Positions 1 through 7,952 of a DNA stretch of 38,964 bases are shown here, one piece after another. Origin of the DNA: an uncultured Johnsonella sp. (GTDB lineage: Bacteria; Bacillota; Clostridia; Lachnospirales; Lachnospiraceae); NCBI GenBank assembly GCA_937927235.1, contig CALBCM010000038.1, positions 1 to 38,964 of the forward strand, written 5' to 3'. The first letter of the stretch is position 1, and every line of letters starts with the position of its first letter. The position numbers were made by a program, and so were the translations under genes. The notes beneath the pieces are model-generated. The model did no database searches and was not told where the DNA came from. It saw only the letters and a list, made by a program, of their open reading frames with translations.

Positions 1-54
1 GAGAGCATCTGCCTTACAAGCAGAGGGTCACAGGTTCGAGCCCTGTAGGTCCCA
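1..54 (+). tRNA. tRNA-Val (UAC), 5' end cut by window
   Basis: Only the 3' part is present. The anticodon stem pairs TCTGC with GCAGA around the loop CTTACAA, giving anticodon TAC at 15-17. A T-arm (ACAGG, TTCGAGC, CCTGT) and the acceptor 3' strand AGGTCCC with discriminator A at 54 follow. CCA is not encoded. It is the first visible member of a tightly spaced tRNA array. Confidence 0.93.
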
Positions 55-105
55 TAGCTTTTAAGCTATTGATAGTATAACAAATAATATTTGTATGCTG
101 TTAAT

Positions 106-178
106 GCCGATATAGCTCAATTGGCAGAGCAGCTGATTTGTAATCAGCAGGTTATCGGTTCGAGTCCGATTATCGGCT
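106..178 (+). tRNA. tRNA-Thr (UGU)
   Basis: The acceptor stem GCCGATA pairs with TATCGGC. The anticodon stem GCTGA/TCAGC encloses loop TTTGTAA with anticodon TGT, and the T-loop is TTCGAGT. The discriminator is T at 178 and CCA is not encoded. It lies 51 bp after tRNA-Val in the same array. Confidence 0.95.
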
Positions 179-230
179 TTCTTATGAGAATAAGAAATAA
201 GTTCTTTGAGAACATTTATCATTTTTATAT

Positions 231-312
231 GGGGGAATTCCCGAGTGGCCAAAGGGGACAGACTGTAAATCTGCTGGCTTCGCCTTCGGTGGTTCGAATC
301 CACCTTCCCCCA
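231..312 (+). tRNA. tRNA-Tyr (GUA)
   Basis: The acceptor stem GGGGGAA pairs with TTCCCCC. The anticodon loop contains GTA (CTGTAAA). A long variable arm (class II tRNA) and the T-arm GGTGG/TTCGAAT/CCACC are visible. The length of 82 nt fits a bacterial tRNA-Tyr with a long variable arm. The discriminator is A at 312. Confidence 0.95.
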
Positions 313-342
313 TCTTTTGTATTTAAGATTGATATATTATAT

Positions 343-416
343 CGCGGGGTAGAGCAGCTTGGAAGCTCGTCGGGCTCATAACCCGGAGGTCGCAGGTTCA
401 AATCCTGTCCCCGCAA
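343..416 (+). tRNA. initiator tRNA-fMet (CAU)
   Basis: The anticodon loop is CTCATAA (CAT) on a stem containing three consecutive G-C pairs (GGG/CCC). The first acceptor position is an unpaired C1-A72 combination (CGCGGGG against CCCCGCA). Both are hallmarks of bacterial initiator tRNA and separate it from elongator Met and Ile2. The discriminator is A at 416. Confidence 0.95.
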
Positions 417-421
417 TTTAT

Positions 422-494
<73 letters not shown>

Positions 495-506
495 TTTATC
501 TTGTAT

Positions 507-579
507 GGGATACTAGCTCAGGTGGTAGAGCACTTGACTTTTAATCAAGTTGTCCCGGGTTCGAGTCCCGGGTGTCTCA
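507..579 (+). tRNA. tRNA-Lys (UUU)
   Basis: The acceptor stem GGGATAC pairs with GTGTCTC, including G-U pairs. The anticodon stem CTTGA/TCAAG encloses loop CTTTTAA with anticodon TTT. The T-arm is CCGGG/TTCGAGT/CCCGG and the discriminator is A. It is the last gene of the array. A second lysine isoacceptor (CUU) lies alone at 25801-25873. Confidence 0.95.
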
Positions 580-583
580 TTAC

Positions 584-628
584 AAACAGCCTAAATACCT
601 GATATAGCAAGTATTTAGGCTGTTTTTT
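584..628 (+). terminator. Rho-independent terminator of the tRNA array
   Basis: The arms CAGCCTAAATAC (587-598) and GTATTTAGGCTG (611-622) form a perfect 12-bp stem around a 12-nt loop. A T6 run (623-628) follows, and flanking A residues extend the stem into the T-run. It starts 5 bp after tRNA-Lys and closes the array. Confidence 0.9.
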
Positions 629-646
629 ATTTTCAGCTCTAAAGGC

Positions 647-693
647 ATTATAAAAACTACTGCAACATAAGGCTTACAGCAGTTTTTTATAAT
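647..693. terminator. bidirectional hairpin terminator between tRNA array and xre gene
   Basis: ATTATAAAAACT-ACTGC on the left and GCAGTTTTTTATAAT (679-693) on the right form an imperfect stem. It has a T6 run on the plus strand and an A-run giving a U-tract on the minus strand. It lies between the convergent tRNA array and the minus-strand regulator, so it can serve both. Confidence 0.7.
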
Positions 694-751
694 ATCTTTA
701 TTCAGCAAATAATTATAAAGCTTACATTGACATAGCAAGCGTACTGTTTAA

Positions 752-1090
752 CTATAAATTTCGCTTGGGGTCGAGCTTTCTGCATAGTTCAAGTATAAGC
801 CTTTGAGAAGGAGAGTCCATATGTCTGAATAATCGCAGGCATTCTTCTTCCGCTTCAGTCAGCAATACAGGCGCTGCATCGGCATTATAGTTATTAATAT
901 TAATGTCGTCATTCACAAGAAACTCTACAGGTACATCAAAGATATTGCTGATTTTTGTTAATGTTTCATATCCTGCTTCACTTTCTCCATGCTCATACTT
1001 GCATATAGTTTGCTGTGAAACATGAACCATTGATGCAAGCTGAGATTGTGACATATTTGCTTTTTCTCTTAATAATTTTAAATTTTTCAA
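752..1090 (-). CDS. small Xre/Cro-CI family HTH transcriptional regulator
   Basis: This is a 112-residue DNA-binding protein. An HTH_3 (lambda repressor-like) domain fills the first 60-65 residues: LREKANMSQSQLASMV, then HVSQQTICKYEHGES and the helix ETLTKISNIFDVPVEFL. The C-terminal half is short and acidic, ending in a helical segment (EEECLRLFRHMDSPSQRLILEL), perhaps for dimerisation. The start is TTG at 1090, because GAGGTGA lies 5 nt before it. The GTG nine bases upstream sits inside that SD sequence and is unlikely to be used. No metalloprotease or sensor domain is present. The gene stands alone, convergent with the tRNA array and divergent from the 832-residue membrane protein gene. 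Its targets are unknown; a short palindrome upstream may be an autoregulatory site. Confidence 0.85.
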   Translation of the reverse strand: MKNLKLLREKANMSQSQLASMVHVSQQTICKYEHGESEAGYETLTKISNIFDVPVEFLVNDDININNYNADAAPVLLTEAEEECLRLFRHMDSPSQRLILELCRKLDPKRNL

Positions 1091-1151
1091 TTTCTTCACC
1101 TCATTGTATATTCTAACAATTTTATGTGGTAATATAAAGCTATATTTTGTT

Positions 1152-1164
1152 GTTATAAAATAAC
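1152..1164. promoter_or_regulatory. candidate operator palindrome upstream of the Xre gene
   Basis: GTTAT-AAA-ATAAC is a perfect inverted repeat about 60 bp upstream of the regulator start. The heptamer ATAACTC, which overlaps its right arm (1160-1166), recurs directly at 1184-1190, 24 bp away. Autoregulation from such sites is common for Xre proteins. The assignment is inference in a very AT-rich stretch. Confidence 0.3.
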
Positions 1165-1380
1165 TCCTGTTAGTTGTTTAATAATAACTCAGGTATAATA
1201 TCACTAAAGTAATAAAAATGCAATCAAAAGGGAGTAAAAGCGTTTGTAAATATGGACATTATAGCGGTTATATGCTATACATATAATAAGAAAAAATTAT
1301 ATAAATTTAGATTATTAACAGCAGGCTTGATGCTGATATTGGAACAATTCGACCGCAATCCCACTGATTTTAAACGGTAG

Positions 1381-1482
1381 ATTAAGGTAGATAAAAAAGG
1401 AAATAGGGCAGGGACTGCCCGAATTAACGCCTGTGGAGACAGTGGAATACGAGGTCTAAGAAGCAGGAAGCCCATTGTCTAA
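1381..1482 (+). pseudogene. decayed 3' end of an IS200/IS605-type tnpB (OrfB)
   Basis: After an in-frame TAG at 1378-1380, 33 codons read to TAA at 1480. They contain AGTARINACGDSG, which resembles the C-terminal tail of many TnpB proteins (G-T/A-x-x-I-x-A-C-G-D). No zinc-ribbon or RuvC motifs are visible upstream, so nearly the whole gene is gone. The remnant lies in the otherwise gene-free 1091-1566 gap and overlaps the transposon-end structure at 1413-1500. The assignment rests on this tail motif and the adjacent end structure, not on any catalytic residue. Confidence 0.6.
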
Positions 1483-1500
1483 GGCCAATGGGCAGTTCAC
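1413..1500 (+). mobile_element. IS200/IS605-like right end with omegaRNA-like fold (remnant)
   Basis: The segment runs from the GGGCAGGGACTGCCC hairpin region, through CGCCTGTGGAGACAGTGG and ACGAGGTCT, to the subterminal stem GCCCATTG (1470-1477)/CAATGGGC (1486-1493), and ends in GTTCAC. This order, with a terminal hairpin a few bases from a TTCAC-type end, matches right ends of IS200/IS605-family tnpB elements, where the tnpB 3' end overlaps the guide (omega) RNA. No left end, tnpA or intact tnpB is present, so it is a relic or a solo end. In a live element the guide would lie just beyond 1500. The 1283-1287 area also holds a TATAAT-like box that could serve the downstream gene. Confidence 0.55.
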
Positions 1501-1566
1501 TGGTTTACACATTATGATTAATACAGAATATCTTGTTGTACTGCTATTGATATTCGGGAGAGGACA

Positions 1567-4065
1567 TTGATTAATTTAGAAAAGCTAAGTGAAGCGGCAG
1601 AGAAGATAAAGAACAGAGAAGTTGAAGGACTTGAGAATTTATATTTATTAACGTATAAAGATACCTATTCTGATATAAGAAGCTTTATTGAGGATGATGA
1701 TGAGGCGTGGGATATACTCTTTGATGTCTATATTCAGGTTTGGAAACGTGCCTTTAGTATACCGGATGCCAATATAATAAAACTGTGGATAAGGGTAATT
1801 ATAAAGGCTCTGGCAAGAAAAGAAGGAATAACCGAGATTGGTGATTTTGCAAGTGCAGATATATCGGAATACATAAGGCTTGAAGAAAGAGCGGCAGCTG
1901 TTCTTATAGAAATTGAAGAAGAACTTGGTCTTTTTGAAGTGGAGGAGGAAGAATATACTTCAAGAAAAAACCGAAAATTAAAAAAACATAAAACAGAATA
2001 TAATTTAACCTATAATAGCAGTGAAGAAGATAAAGAAATTAAGACTGAGGAAATTAGTGCTTTACAGGAAGCTGAAGAAATCAGTCCTAATAATGAAAAT
2101 AGTAAAGAAATTGATAAGGAAGCCGATGAAGAAATTAGAGAAGAAAAAAGTAAAGACAAGTCTGAGCCAAATATAAAAAATAAATTGTCAGTGGCTGAAA
2201 AAAGAGAGAGAAGAAAGCAGAGGAGAAAAAAAAGACGGGCAAATAGAGATAAAGCCGATAAGGTGGATTCAGACAAGCCAAATGTAGAAAGACTGGAGCT
2301 GAATGCAGAAGTATTAAATTCAGAATCATCTAAGAAATTAAAATCAAGCTTTAATAATATTGTAATTGAAGAAGAAGCTCAAGATGAAATAATTAAAGAG
2401 GAGTCTATTCAAGTTGCAGCGCTTTCAAAAGAAGATATAAATGAGGTTTATATAACAAATTATAATAATCATGATTATAAGGATTTGTCAGGAGAAAATT
2501 ATAACAATATTACTGCCTTCCCGGATGACAGAGCGAAGGAAAAAGATCTTGAAACTGAATTAAAAAATGAACTTAAATATAATACGGTACTTGATTTGGA
2601 AAATATGTATGATGAGGAGCAGCTTAATGGAGGAGAGCTTGGAGATGGCCAAGATGTGCAGCTTCCATCTTTTTTTAGAGTATGCGCAGCAGCTCTGGCT
2701 ACGGGAATAGCTATTGCAATTATTATATATATAATTGACGTAGTAAAAGAAGATAATTCCATACATACCTTTGCTTCAAATATAATTGAAAAATCTATGG
2801 AGCAGGATTCGGATGCCATAATTACAGGAACTATTCCGGAGGATTCAAATTCCGGTGCCTGGTTAAAAAGCAAAGACGGTCAAAAATATAAATATATGAA
2901 ATCAGATGGGCGTTTTAAGCTGGAGGAATGGCTTGAAGAAAATGGAAAGCTTTATTACTTTGATGATACAAGTTATATGGTGACAGGCGAAAAGCGCATG
3001 GGAAGCCAATCCTATACCTTCGATAAAAACGGTGCTTTAACAAGTATTAAATTAAATTTTATTCCTGAAGATAAAAATACTGCTTTAAGCAATGTGTTCA
3101 GAGAAATAGGGGCTGAAGCCTTTTCAAGAAATATTGTTATGGATTCAGTGGCTTATGGCAGTGAATGGATATACTTTTTATATATTACAGACAGTGATCC
3201 TAATGTCGCTCCTGCGCTGATGCGTATTAATAATACAAGTCATTCCGTTGAAAAGATAACTGACAAGGTAGAGGGCTATATAGTATTGGGAGATAGTGTA
3301 TGGTATTATAAAGAAGGCAGTATGCAGATGTTTTCCGCACTCGACAGCGGAGCAAACATATCAGAGCAGTATACTATAAGAATTAATCAGGGACTGTACA
3401 GTATGATAGACGGTATTGGAAGAATAGTTGATCTTCCGAAGGGACAGACTAAGCTGATAGGAGATAGGGAATATACCATAACTGACAGTATTATACGCTC
3501 TATAAAGCCTGCTGTAGTTAAGCCCGGAGAAAGAGAGCTTAAATTTGACCCTTCAAATTCAGAAAATATCTATAATATTGATGACAGTGTATTCTTAAAT
3601 GTGCCCGGAGGTGTGAGTGCAGCCTGTGTCAAAAGAGATTTGCTGTATTATGCTCAGGCTTTTGAAGATAATGGCCGTATAAATACAAGCATCTATACGG
3701 TTGATATAAATACCGGAAAAAAGGAAGCAGTCAGAGAAAAAATCAAGGGTGAAATAAAGAGCTTGTACTATTACAGTGAATATGATGAAATATACGCCGA
3801 GTATGCTCCTTTAGGGAAACAGAGTCCCTATACTCAAATTATTTTAATTGATAAGGACGATAAGGTGAATATTATTGGGAACAGCACCGGCAAGCCGGAT
3901 AATATGGAAAATATTGATGAAAATCTTGCTTTTATCGGTATAGAGGGAGATAAGGTTTACTGCTATAGGAATAAAGTGAAATTTGGGAAGGATGGTATCA
4001 CTTTTACTATAGAATATACTTCGGCACTTATACTTGATAAAAGGCAGAGGTTGGAAATTAAATAA
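1567..4065 (+). CDS. membrane protein with sigma-70 region-2-like N-terminus and wall-binding/propeller-like exterior
   Basis: This is an 832-residue multidomain protein. Residues about 20-88 resemble an ECF sigma region 2: LYLLTYKDTYSDIRSFIED, EAWDILFDVYIQVWKRAF and KLWIRVIIKALARKEG. No region 4 helix-turn-helix follows. Residues about 110-365 are a highly charged Glu/Lys-rich linker. One transmembrane helix sits at about 370-392 (AAALATGIAIAIIIYIIDVV). Residues about 428-495 form a cell-wall-binding-like repeat (GAWLKSKDGQKYKYMK, GKLYYFDDTSYMVTGEK). The rest resembles DUF5050-type propeller repeats, with YFLYIT, VWYYKEG and LYYAQAF strands. The start is TTG at 1567 behind GGGAGAGG. The TAA lies 1 bp before the next ATG, so the decarboxylase gene is probably coupled. 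Predicted topology is cytoplasmic head and extracellular tail. Function is not recognised; a tethered sigma-like sensor is one hypothesis. Confidence 0.75.
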   Translation: MINLEKLSEAAEKIKNREVEGLENLYLLTYKDTYSDIRSFIEDDDEAWDILFDVYIQVWKRAFSIPDANIIKLWIRVIIKALARKEGITEIGDFASADISEYIRLEERAAAVLIEIEEELGLFEVEEEEYTSRKNRKLKKHKTEYNLTYNSSEEDKEIKTEEISALQEAEEISPNNENSKEIDKEADEEIREEKSKDKSEPNIKNKLSVAEKRERRKQRRKKRRANRDKADKVDSDKPNVERLELNAEVLNSESSKKLKSSFNNIVIEEEAQDEIIKEESIQVAALSKEDINEVYITNYNNHDYKDLSGENYNNITAFPDDRAKEKDLETELKNELKYNTVLDLENMYDEEQLNGGELGDGQDVQLPSFFRVCAAALATGIAIAIIIYIIDVVKEDNSIHTFASNIIEKSMEQDSDAIITGTIPEDSNSGAWLKSKDGQKYKYMKSDGRFKLEEWLEENGKLYYFDDTSYMVTGEKRMGSQSYTFDKNGALTSIKLNFIPEDKNTALSNVFREIGAEAFSRNIVMDSVAYGSEWIYFLYITDSDPNVAPALMRINNTSHSVEKITDKVEGYIVLGDSVWYYKEGSMQMFSALDSGANISEQYTIRINQGLYSMIDGIGRIVDLPKGQTKLIGDREYTITDSIIRSIKPAVVKPGERELKFDPSNSENIYNIDDSVFLNVPGGVSAACVKRDLLYYAQAFEDNGRINTSIYTVDINTGKKEAVREKIKGEIKSLYYYSEYDEIYAEYAPLGKQSPYTQIILIDKDDKVNIIGNSTGKPDNMENIDENLAFIGIEGDKVYCYRNKVKFGKDGITFTIEYTSALILDKRQRLEIK

Positions 4066-4066
4066 A

Positions 4067-5452
4067 ATGAATATAGAAAAAAGTCTGGCATATAAGTTAA
4101 AAAGCTATGTAAATGAAAATAATTATCCTTTTCACATGCCCGGTCATAAAAGAAATGCTCCGCAGCAGATCAAAGCAATGATGCAGGATATATACAGCTT
4201 TGACCTCACTGAGGTTGACGGCACGGATGAGCTTTATAATGCTGAGGGAATTATAAAAGAAGCTATGGATAATGCAGCGGAAATTTATGGTGCCGATAAA
4301 ACCTATTTTCTTATAAATGGGAGCACTTCCGGAATACTGGCGGCTATCAACGCCTGCTGCAATGGCAAAAAATATATAGTTATGGCTTCAAATTCGCATA
4401 TAAGTGCCTACCATGCAGTGGAAGTTTGCGGTGTAAAGCCTGTATTTATAAAGCCTGAAAGGATGCTGCCTTATGAGATTTATTCGTCTGTAAAAACAGA
4501 AGAAGTTTTAAACAGTATAGAGAGTCTGGAGGAGCTTCCGGTAGCAGTGTATATAACTTCTCCGACTTATGATGGCGTAATATCTGATATAGCTTCAATC
4601 GCAAAGGCTGTGCATAAATATAATATACCTCTTATAGTAGATGAAGCTCATGGTGCTCATTTGAATTTTTTTAACAGATATGCTCATACCGGAGTGGACT
4701 CCGCACTGGATTCAGGTGCAGATTTAGTGATTCAAAGCCTCCATAAAACCCTGCCTGCACTGACACAGACGGCAATCCTGCATTTAAAATCAAACTTAAT
4801 TGAATTTGACAGGATAAAGCATTATTTAAAGGTGTTTTCAAGCTCTTCTCCTTCATATATACTGATGTCGGCAATTGATTTGGCAGTAAGATATATGGAT
4901 GAAGAGGCAGGTGATAGCCTGGTGAATTTGTTTAAACTGCAAAATAACTTTAGAAAAAAAGCAAAAAAGCTTAAATATATAGAAATCTGGGAGCCTGCCA
5001 AGGTATATCAATATGATTTTACGAAATTTATAATAGGGATAAAGGATAAGTCCCTTGCTGATAAGTTAGGTATGAGCGGAAATGAAATAAAAAGATATTT
5101 GAAGCAATCTAAGATAGAGCTTGAGATGTCCGGCAGCAGCTATGCACTTGCACTTATGGGAATAGGAGATACAAAAGAGGGCTTTAACAAATTATTTGTG
5201 GCATTGAAGGAATTGGATAAAATTATTGACAGTGCAGTAAAAAATAATCAGAAGCTGTTAAATAAAACTGATGTTGATATTACCGATAAGCTTGATAGGC
5301 TGCATAGATTAAATAATTTCGCAGTTAAAGACTATGTTTATGCATATCCTCCCGGAATTCCTATTGCACTGCCGGGAGAATTCTTAAATAACGAGAAAAT
5401 TAAAGAAATTGAAGAATATATTAGAAGCGGAGCTAATATAATAGGCATATAA
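4067..5452 (+). CDS. PLP-dependent Orn/Lys/Arg decarboxylase family protein (YaaO type)
   Basis: This 461-residue protein is a short-form member of the fold-type I basic amino-acid decarboxylase family, like Bacillus YaaO/SpeA. Motifs in order are FHMPGHKR (22-29), GSTSG (85-89), SPTYDG (155-160), DEAHGAHL (182-189) and SLHKTL, where Lys217 should form the PLP aldimine. The small C-terminal domain includes YAYPPGIPIALPGE. The likely reaction is decarboxylation of arginine, lysine or ornithine to a polyamine; the substrate cannot be read from sequence. The ATG at 4067 is one base past the upstream stop. It opens the conserved yaaO...rsmI gene neighbourhood. Confidence 0.9.
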   Translation: MNIEKSLAYKLKSYVNENNYPFHMPGHKRNAPQQIKAMMQDIYSFDLTEVDGTDELYNAEGIIKEAMDNAAEIYGADKTYFLINGSTSGILAAINACCNGKKYIVMASNSHISAYHAVEVCGVKPVFIKPERMLPYEIYSSVKTEEVLNSIESLEELPVAVYITSPTYDGVISDIASIAKAVHKYNIPLIVDEAHGAHLNFFNRYAHTGVDSALDSGADLVIQSLHKTLPALTQTAILHLKSNLIEFDRIKHYLKVFSSSSPSYILMSAIDLAVRYMDEEAGDSLVNLFKLQNNFRKKAKKLKYIEIWEPAKVYQYDFTKFIIGIKDKSLADKLGMSGNEIKRYLKQSKIELEMSGSSYALALMGIGDTKEGFNKLFVALKELDKIIDSAVKNNQKLLNKTDVDITDKLDRLHRLNNFAVKDYVYAYPPGIPIALPGEFLNNEKIKEIEEYIRSGANIIGI

Positions 5453-5453
5453 G

Positions 5454-6032
5454 ATGGGTAAAATATATTACATAATGGGAAAGAGTGCTTCCGGAAAGGA
5501 TACAATCTATAATAAGCTTTTTGAGGAATGCCCTGAAATTAAAGGAATTACTTTATATACTACAAGGCCTAAAAGAGATGATGAGACGGATGGAAGACAG
5601 TATTATTTTGTAAGTGAGGAAGAATTATCGGAGCTTGATAAGAAAGGAAAAATTATTGAGAAAAGAGTCTACCACACTATACATGGCTTATGGAGCTATG
5701 CTACGATTGATGACGGGCAAATTAATTTTAATAACGGGAATTATGTTGTTATAGGAACTCTCGATTCATATAACAGTATGATTAAATATTTTGGAAATAA
5801 AAATATAGTTCCTGTCTATATAGAGCTGGATAATGGAACCAGGCTTACAAGAGCATTAAATCGGGAAAAGCTTCAAAAAGAGCCTAAATATACTGAGATG
5901 TGCAGGCGCTTTCTGGCTGACGAGATTGATTTTTCACCGGAAAAGCTCCAAAAAGCAGGTATAATAAAAAAATATATAAATGAAGATCTGAGAAAATGCC
6001 TTGATGAAATTAAAAAAAATATTGAATATTAA
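5454..6032 (+). CDS. guanylate kinase-like P-loop NMP kinase
   Basis: A 192-residue protein. The P-loop GKSASGKDT starts at residue 9, with Asp16 after the P-loop Lys where Gmk normally has Ser/Thr. A guanylate-kinase-like GMP-binding segment follows: YTTRPKRDDETDGRQYYFVS (35-54). Length is close to bacterial Gmk (about 200). The ATG lies 2 bp after the decarboxylase stop (TAAGATG), so coupling is likely. In Bacillus this slot between yaaO and holB holds thymidylate kinase (tmk). Here the motifs are Gmk-like, not Tmk-like (no DRY/H or LID signature seen). Whether it phosphorylates GMP or has diverged is not settled. Confidence 0.8.
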   Translation: MGKIYYIMGKSASGKDTIYNKLFEECPEIKGITLYTTRPKRDDETDGRQYYFVSEEELSELDKKGKIIEKRVYHTIHGLWSYATIDDGQINFNNGNYVVIGTLDSYNSMIKYFGNKNIVPVYIELDNGTRLTRALNREKLQKEPKYTEMCRRFLADEIDFSPEKLQKAGIIKKYINEDLRKCLDEIKKNIEY

Positions 6033-6064
6033 TAAATTTTATTTTAAATTTATAGGAAAAGATA

Positions 6065-7054
6065 ATGTTAAGCTATAATGATGTGTACGGGCAGTTATAT
6101 ATTAAGAATTATCTGAAGCAAATTAAAGAAAAAAAAGAGATATCTCATGCATATATTATAGAAGAAGATTCAGGAATGGGAGCAGAAAAGCTTGCATTTG
6201 CCTGGGCGGCGCATCTGCTGTGTGAGAGCCATGAAGCTGAAAGCTGTCAAAGCTGTCATTCCTGTAGGCAGATGGCTGCAAATTCGCATCCTGATTTTAT
6301 ATTAATTGAAGCAAAAAATAAAAAATCAATAGGAATTAAGGATATAAGAGAGTATGTAGGTGATACAATAAACTTGCTCCCTTATTATGGCGGGTATAAA
6401 ATATACATTATAAAAGATGCACAGAATATAACTTTACAGGCACAAAATGCACTGCTTAAGACTATAGAAGCCCCTCCAAGGTACGCTGTTATAATATTGC
6501 TTTGTACAAATACCGATCTGCTTTTGGAAACTATTAAAAGCAGATGTATTAAGCTGAGGCTTAGATATGAAACGGAGGCTTCTATAAAAAAGGGGCTGCT
6601 TTTACTCGGTGCTGCAGAAGCGGAAGCTGAGATTTATGCTTCCTATTCGGGAGGAAATATGGGCACTGCACAGAGGCTGCTTTTAGATGAAGATTTCAGA
6701 AAGCTGTTTTTAGAAAATATAAATATACTTGAGAATATAGGACGGGGTGCTGGAGGAAGCCTGGTTAATGCATTAGAGGTGCTTAAGCAGAGAAACGGAG
6801 ATTTTAATGAGTTTATTGAATTTTGCAGACTTTGGTATAGAGATGCTTTAATCTTAAAAAAAATGAATAAAAGAGATAGGCTGATTTTTAAAGCAAATTA
6901 TACAAGCCTTAAATCTTTGGCAGATAATTTAAGATATTCTGATTTTTATAGAATATTCAGTGCTTTTGATAAGGCTTATGACAGACTGAAAGCAAATGTC
7001 AATATTGATATTCTTATGCAGATATTGCTTTCCGAGCTTAAAATGAAGCTATAA
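6065..7054 (+). CDS. holB: DNA polymerase III delta' subunit
   Basis: A 329-residue clamp-loader subunit that helps load the beta sliding clamp. The N-terminal AAA+ fold has a degenerate P-loop (EDSGMGAEK, about 34-42), as usual for delta', which does not hydrolyse ATP. A zinc-module Cys set follows (C53, C61, C64, C67). The family signature QNALLKTIEAPP (about 127-138) and the SRC motif (159-161), which supplies the arginine finger, are intact. The C-terminal part is helical. It starts at ATG 6065 after GGAAAAG. The next gene, ricT, begins 9 bp downstream with its own GGAG. Confidence 0.93.
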   Translation: MLSYNDVYGQLYIKNYLKQIKEKKEISHAYIIEEDSGMGAEKLAFAWAAHLLCESHEAESCQSCHSCRQMAANSHPDFILIEAKNKKSIGIKDIREYVGDTINLLPYYGGYKIYIIKDAQNITLQAQNALLKTIEAPPRYAVIILLCTNTDLLLETIKSRCIKLRLRYETEASIKKGLLLLGAAEAEAEIYASYSGGNMGTAQRLLLDEDFRKLFLENINILENIGRGAGGSLVNALEVLKQRNGDFNEFIEFCRLWYRDALILKKMNKRDRLIFKANYTSLKSLADNLRYSDFYRIFSAFDKAYDRLKANVNIDILMQILLSELKMKL

Positions 7055-7063
7055 GGAGATTAT

Positions 7064-7948
7064 ATGACTAAGGTAATAGGAGTTAGGTTCAGAGAGGTTG
7101 GAAAGGTATATTATTTTTCTCCCGGAAACTTTGAGCTGTCATCAGGAGAGATGGTTATTGTTGACACCTCAAGAGGAATGGAGTGTGGAACTGTGGTGAT
7201 GGGAAACAAGGAAGTAAATGAAAATGAAATAGTGCTTCCTCTGAAATCTGTGAAAAGGCCTGCAAATGAAGAAGATAAAAAAAAGCTTGAAAAAAACAGA
7301 AGCAGAGAAAAAGAAGCTTTTCTGATATGCAGAGAAAAGATAGAAGAATATAAGCTTGATATGAAATTAATTTCTGCCGAGTATTCATTTGATGATTCAA
7401 AAATATTATTTTATTTTACAGCTGAGGACAGAATAGATTTTAGAGAGCTGGTCAAGGCTCTTGCAGCTACTTTTAAAATAAGAATAGAGCTTAGACAGAT
7501 TGGAGTAAGAGATAAGGCGAAGATGGTAGGAGGCATAGGCTCCTGCGGAAGACCTATATGCTGTCATGCTTATCTGCCTGATATGGTACATGTTTCCATC
7601 AAAATGGCAAAAGAACAAAACCTTTCATTAAATCCGCAAAAGATAAGCGGAGTCTGCGGAAGACTTATGTGCTGCCTTAAAAATGAGGCTGATACTTATG
7701 AATATCTTAATAAAAGAATTCCTAAGGAGGGAAGCGTAGTGGAAACCTATGCGGGCTCAGGGATAGTTGCTTCTGTAAATGTGCTTAGGCAAAGGGTAAA
7801 GGTTATCATAGAAAAATCAGATGATGAAAAAGAAATGATAGAAATAGATGCTGCGGATATAAAGTCTGCTGAGGGCATGAAGCTTAAGAAGGAGAAGCTG
7901 GGTGTAAAATCAAACGTAAATTTAATTGGAGCGGACGACAGGAAATAA
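7064..7948 (+). CDS. ricT: PSP1-domain protein RicT (YaaT)
   Basis: A 294-residue PSP1 C-terminal-domain protein. In Bacillus subtilis YaaT/RicT forms the RicA-RicF-RicT complex, which acts on RNase Y-dependent mRNA processing and phosphorelay/biofilm control and carries Fe-S clusters. Visible marks are VGVRFREVGKVYYF-type N-terminal strands and the two Cys-rich turns GSCGRPICC (about 160-168) and CGRLMCC (about 197-204), probable metal ligands. The KR/EKEAF helix precedes SAEYSFDDSKILFYF, typical of the family. SD AAGGAG precedes ATG 7064. It lies directly after holB, as in Bacillus, but the yabA gene normally following is absent. Confidence 0.92.
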   Translation: MTKVIGVRFREVGKVYYFSPGNFELSSGEMVIVDTSRGMECGTVVMGNKEVNENEIVLPLKSVKRPANEEDKKKLEKNRSREKEAFLICREKIEEYKLDMKLISAEYSFDDSKILFYFTAEDRIDFRELVKALAATFKIRIELRQIGVRDKAKMVGGIGSCGRPICCHAYLPDMVHVSIKMAKEQNLSLNPQKISGVCGRLMCCLKNEADTYEYLNKRIPKEGSVVETYAGSGIVASVNVLRQRVKVIIEKSDDEKEMIEIDAADIKSAEGMKLKKEKLGVKSNVNLIGADDRK

Positions 7949-7952
7949 ATAT

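Noticed and set aside
1259..1287. TTATAG-N17-TATAAT as a firm promoter for the sigma-like gene
   Set aside because: The -35 matches only 3 of 6 in a very AT-rich stretch, so it is too weak to list as a feature.
1413..1500. Structured stretch as 6S RNA or tmRNA
   Set aside because: No long central bubble or tag-coding frame; the order of stems and GTTCAC end fits an IS200/IS605 right end better.
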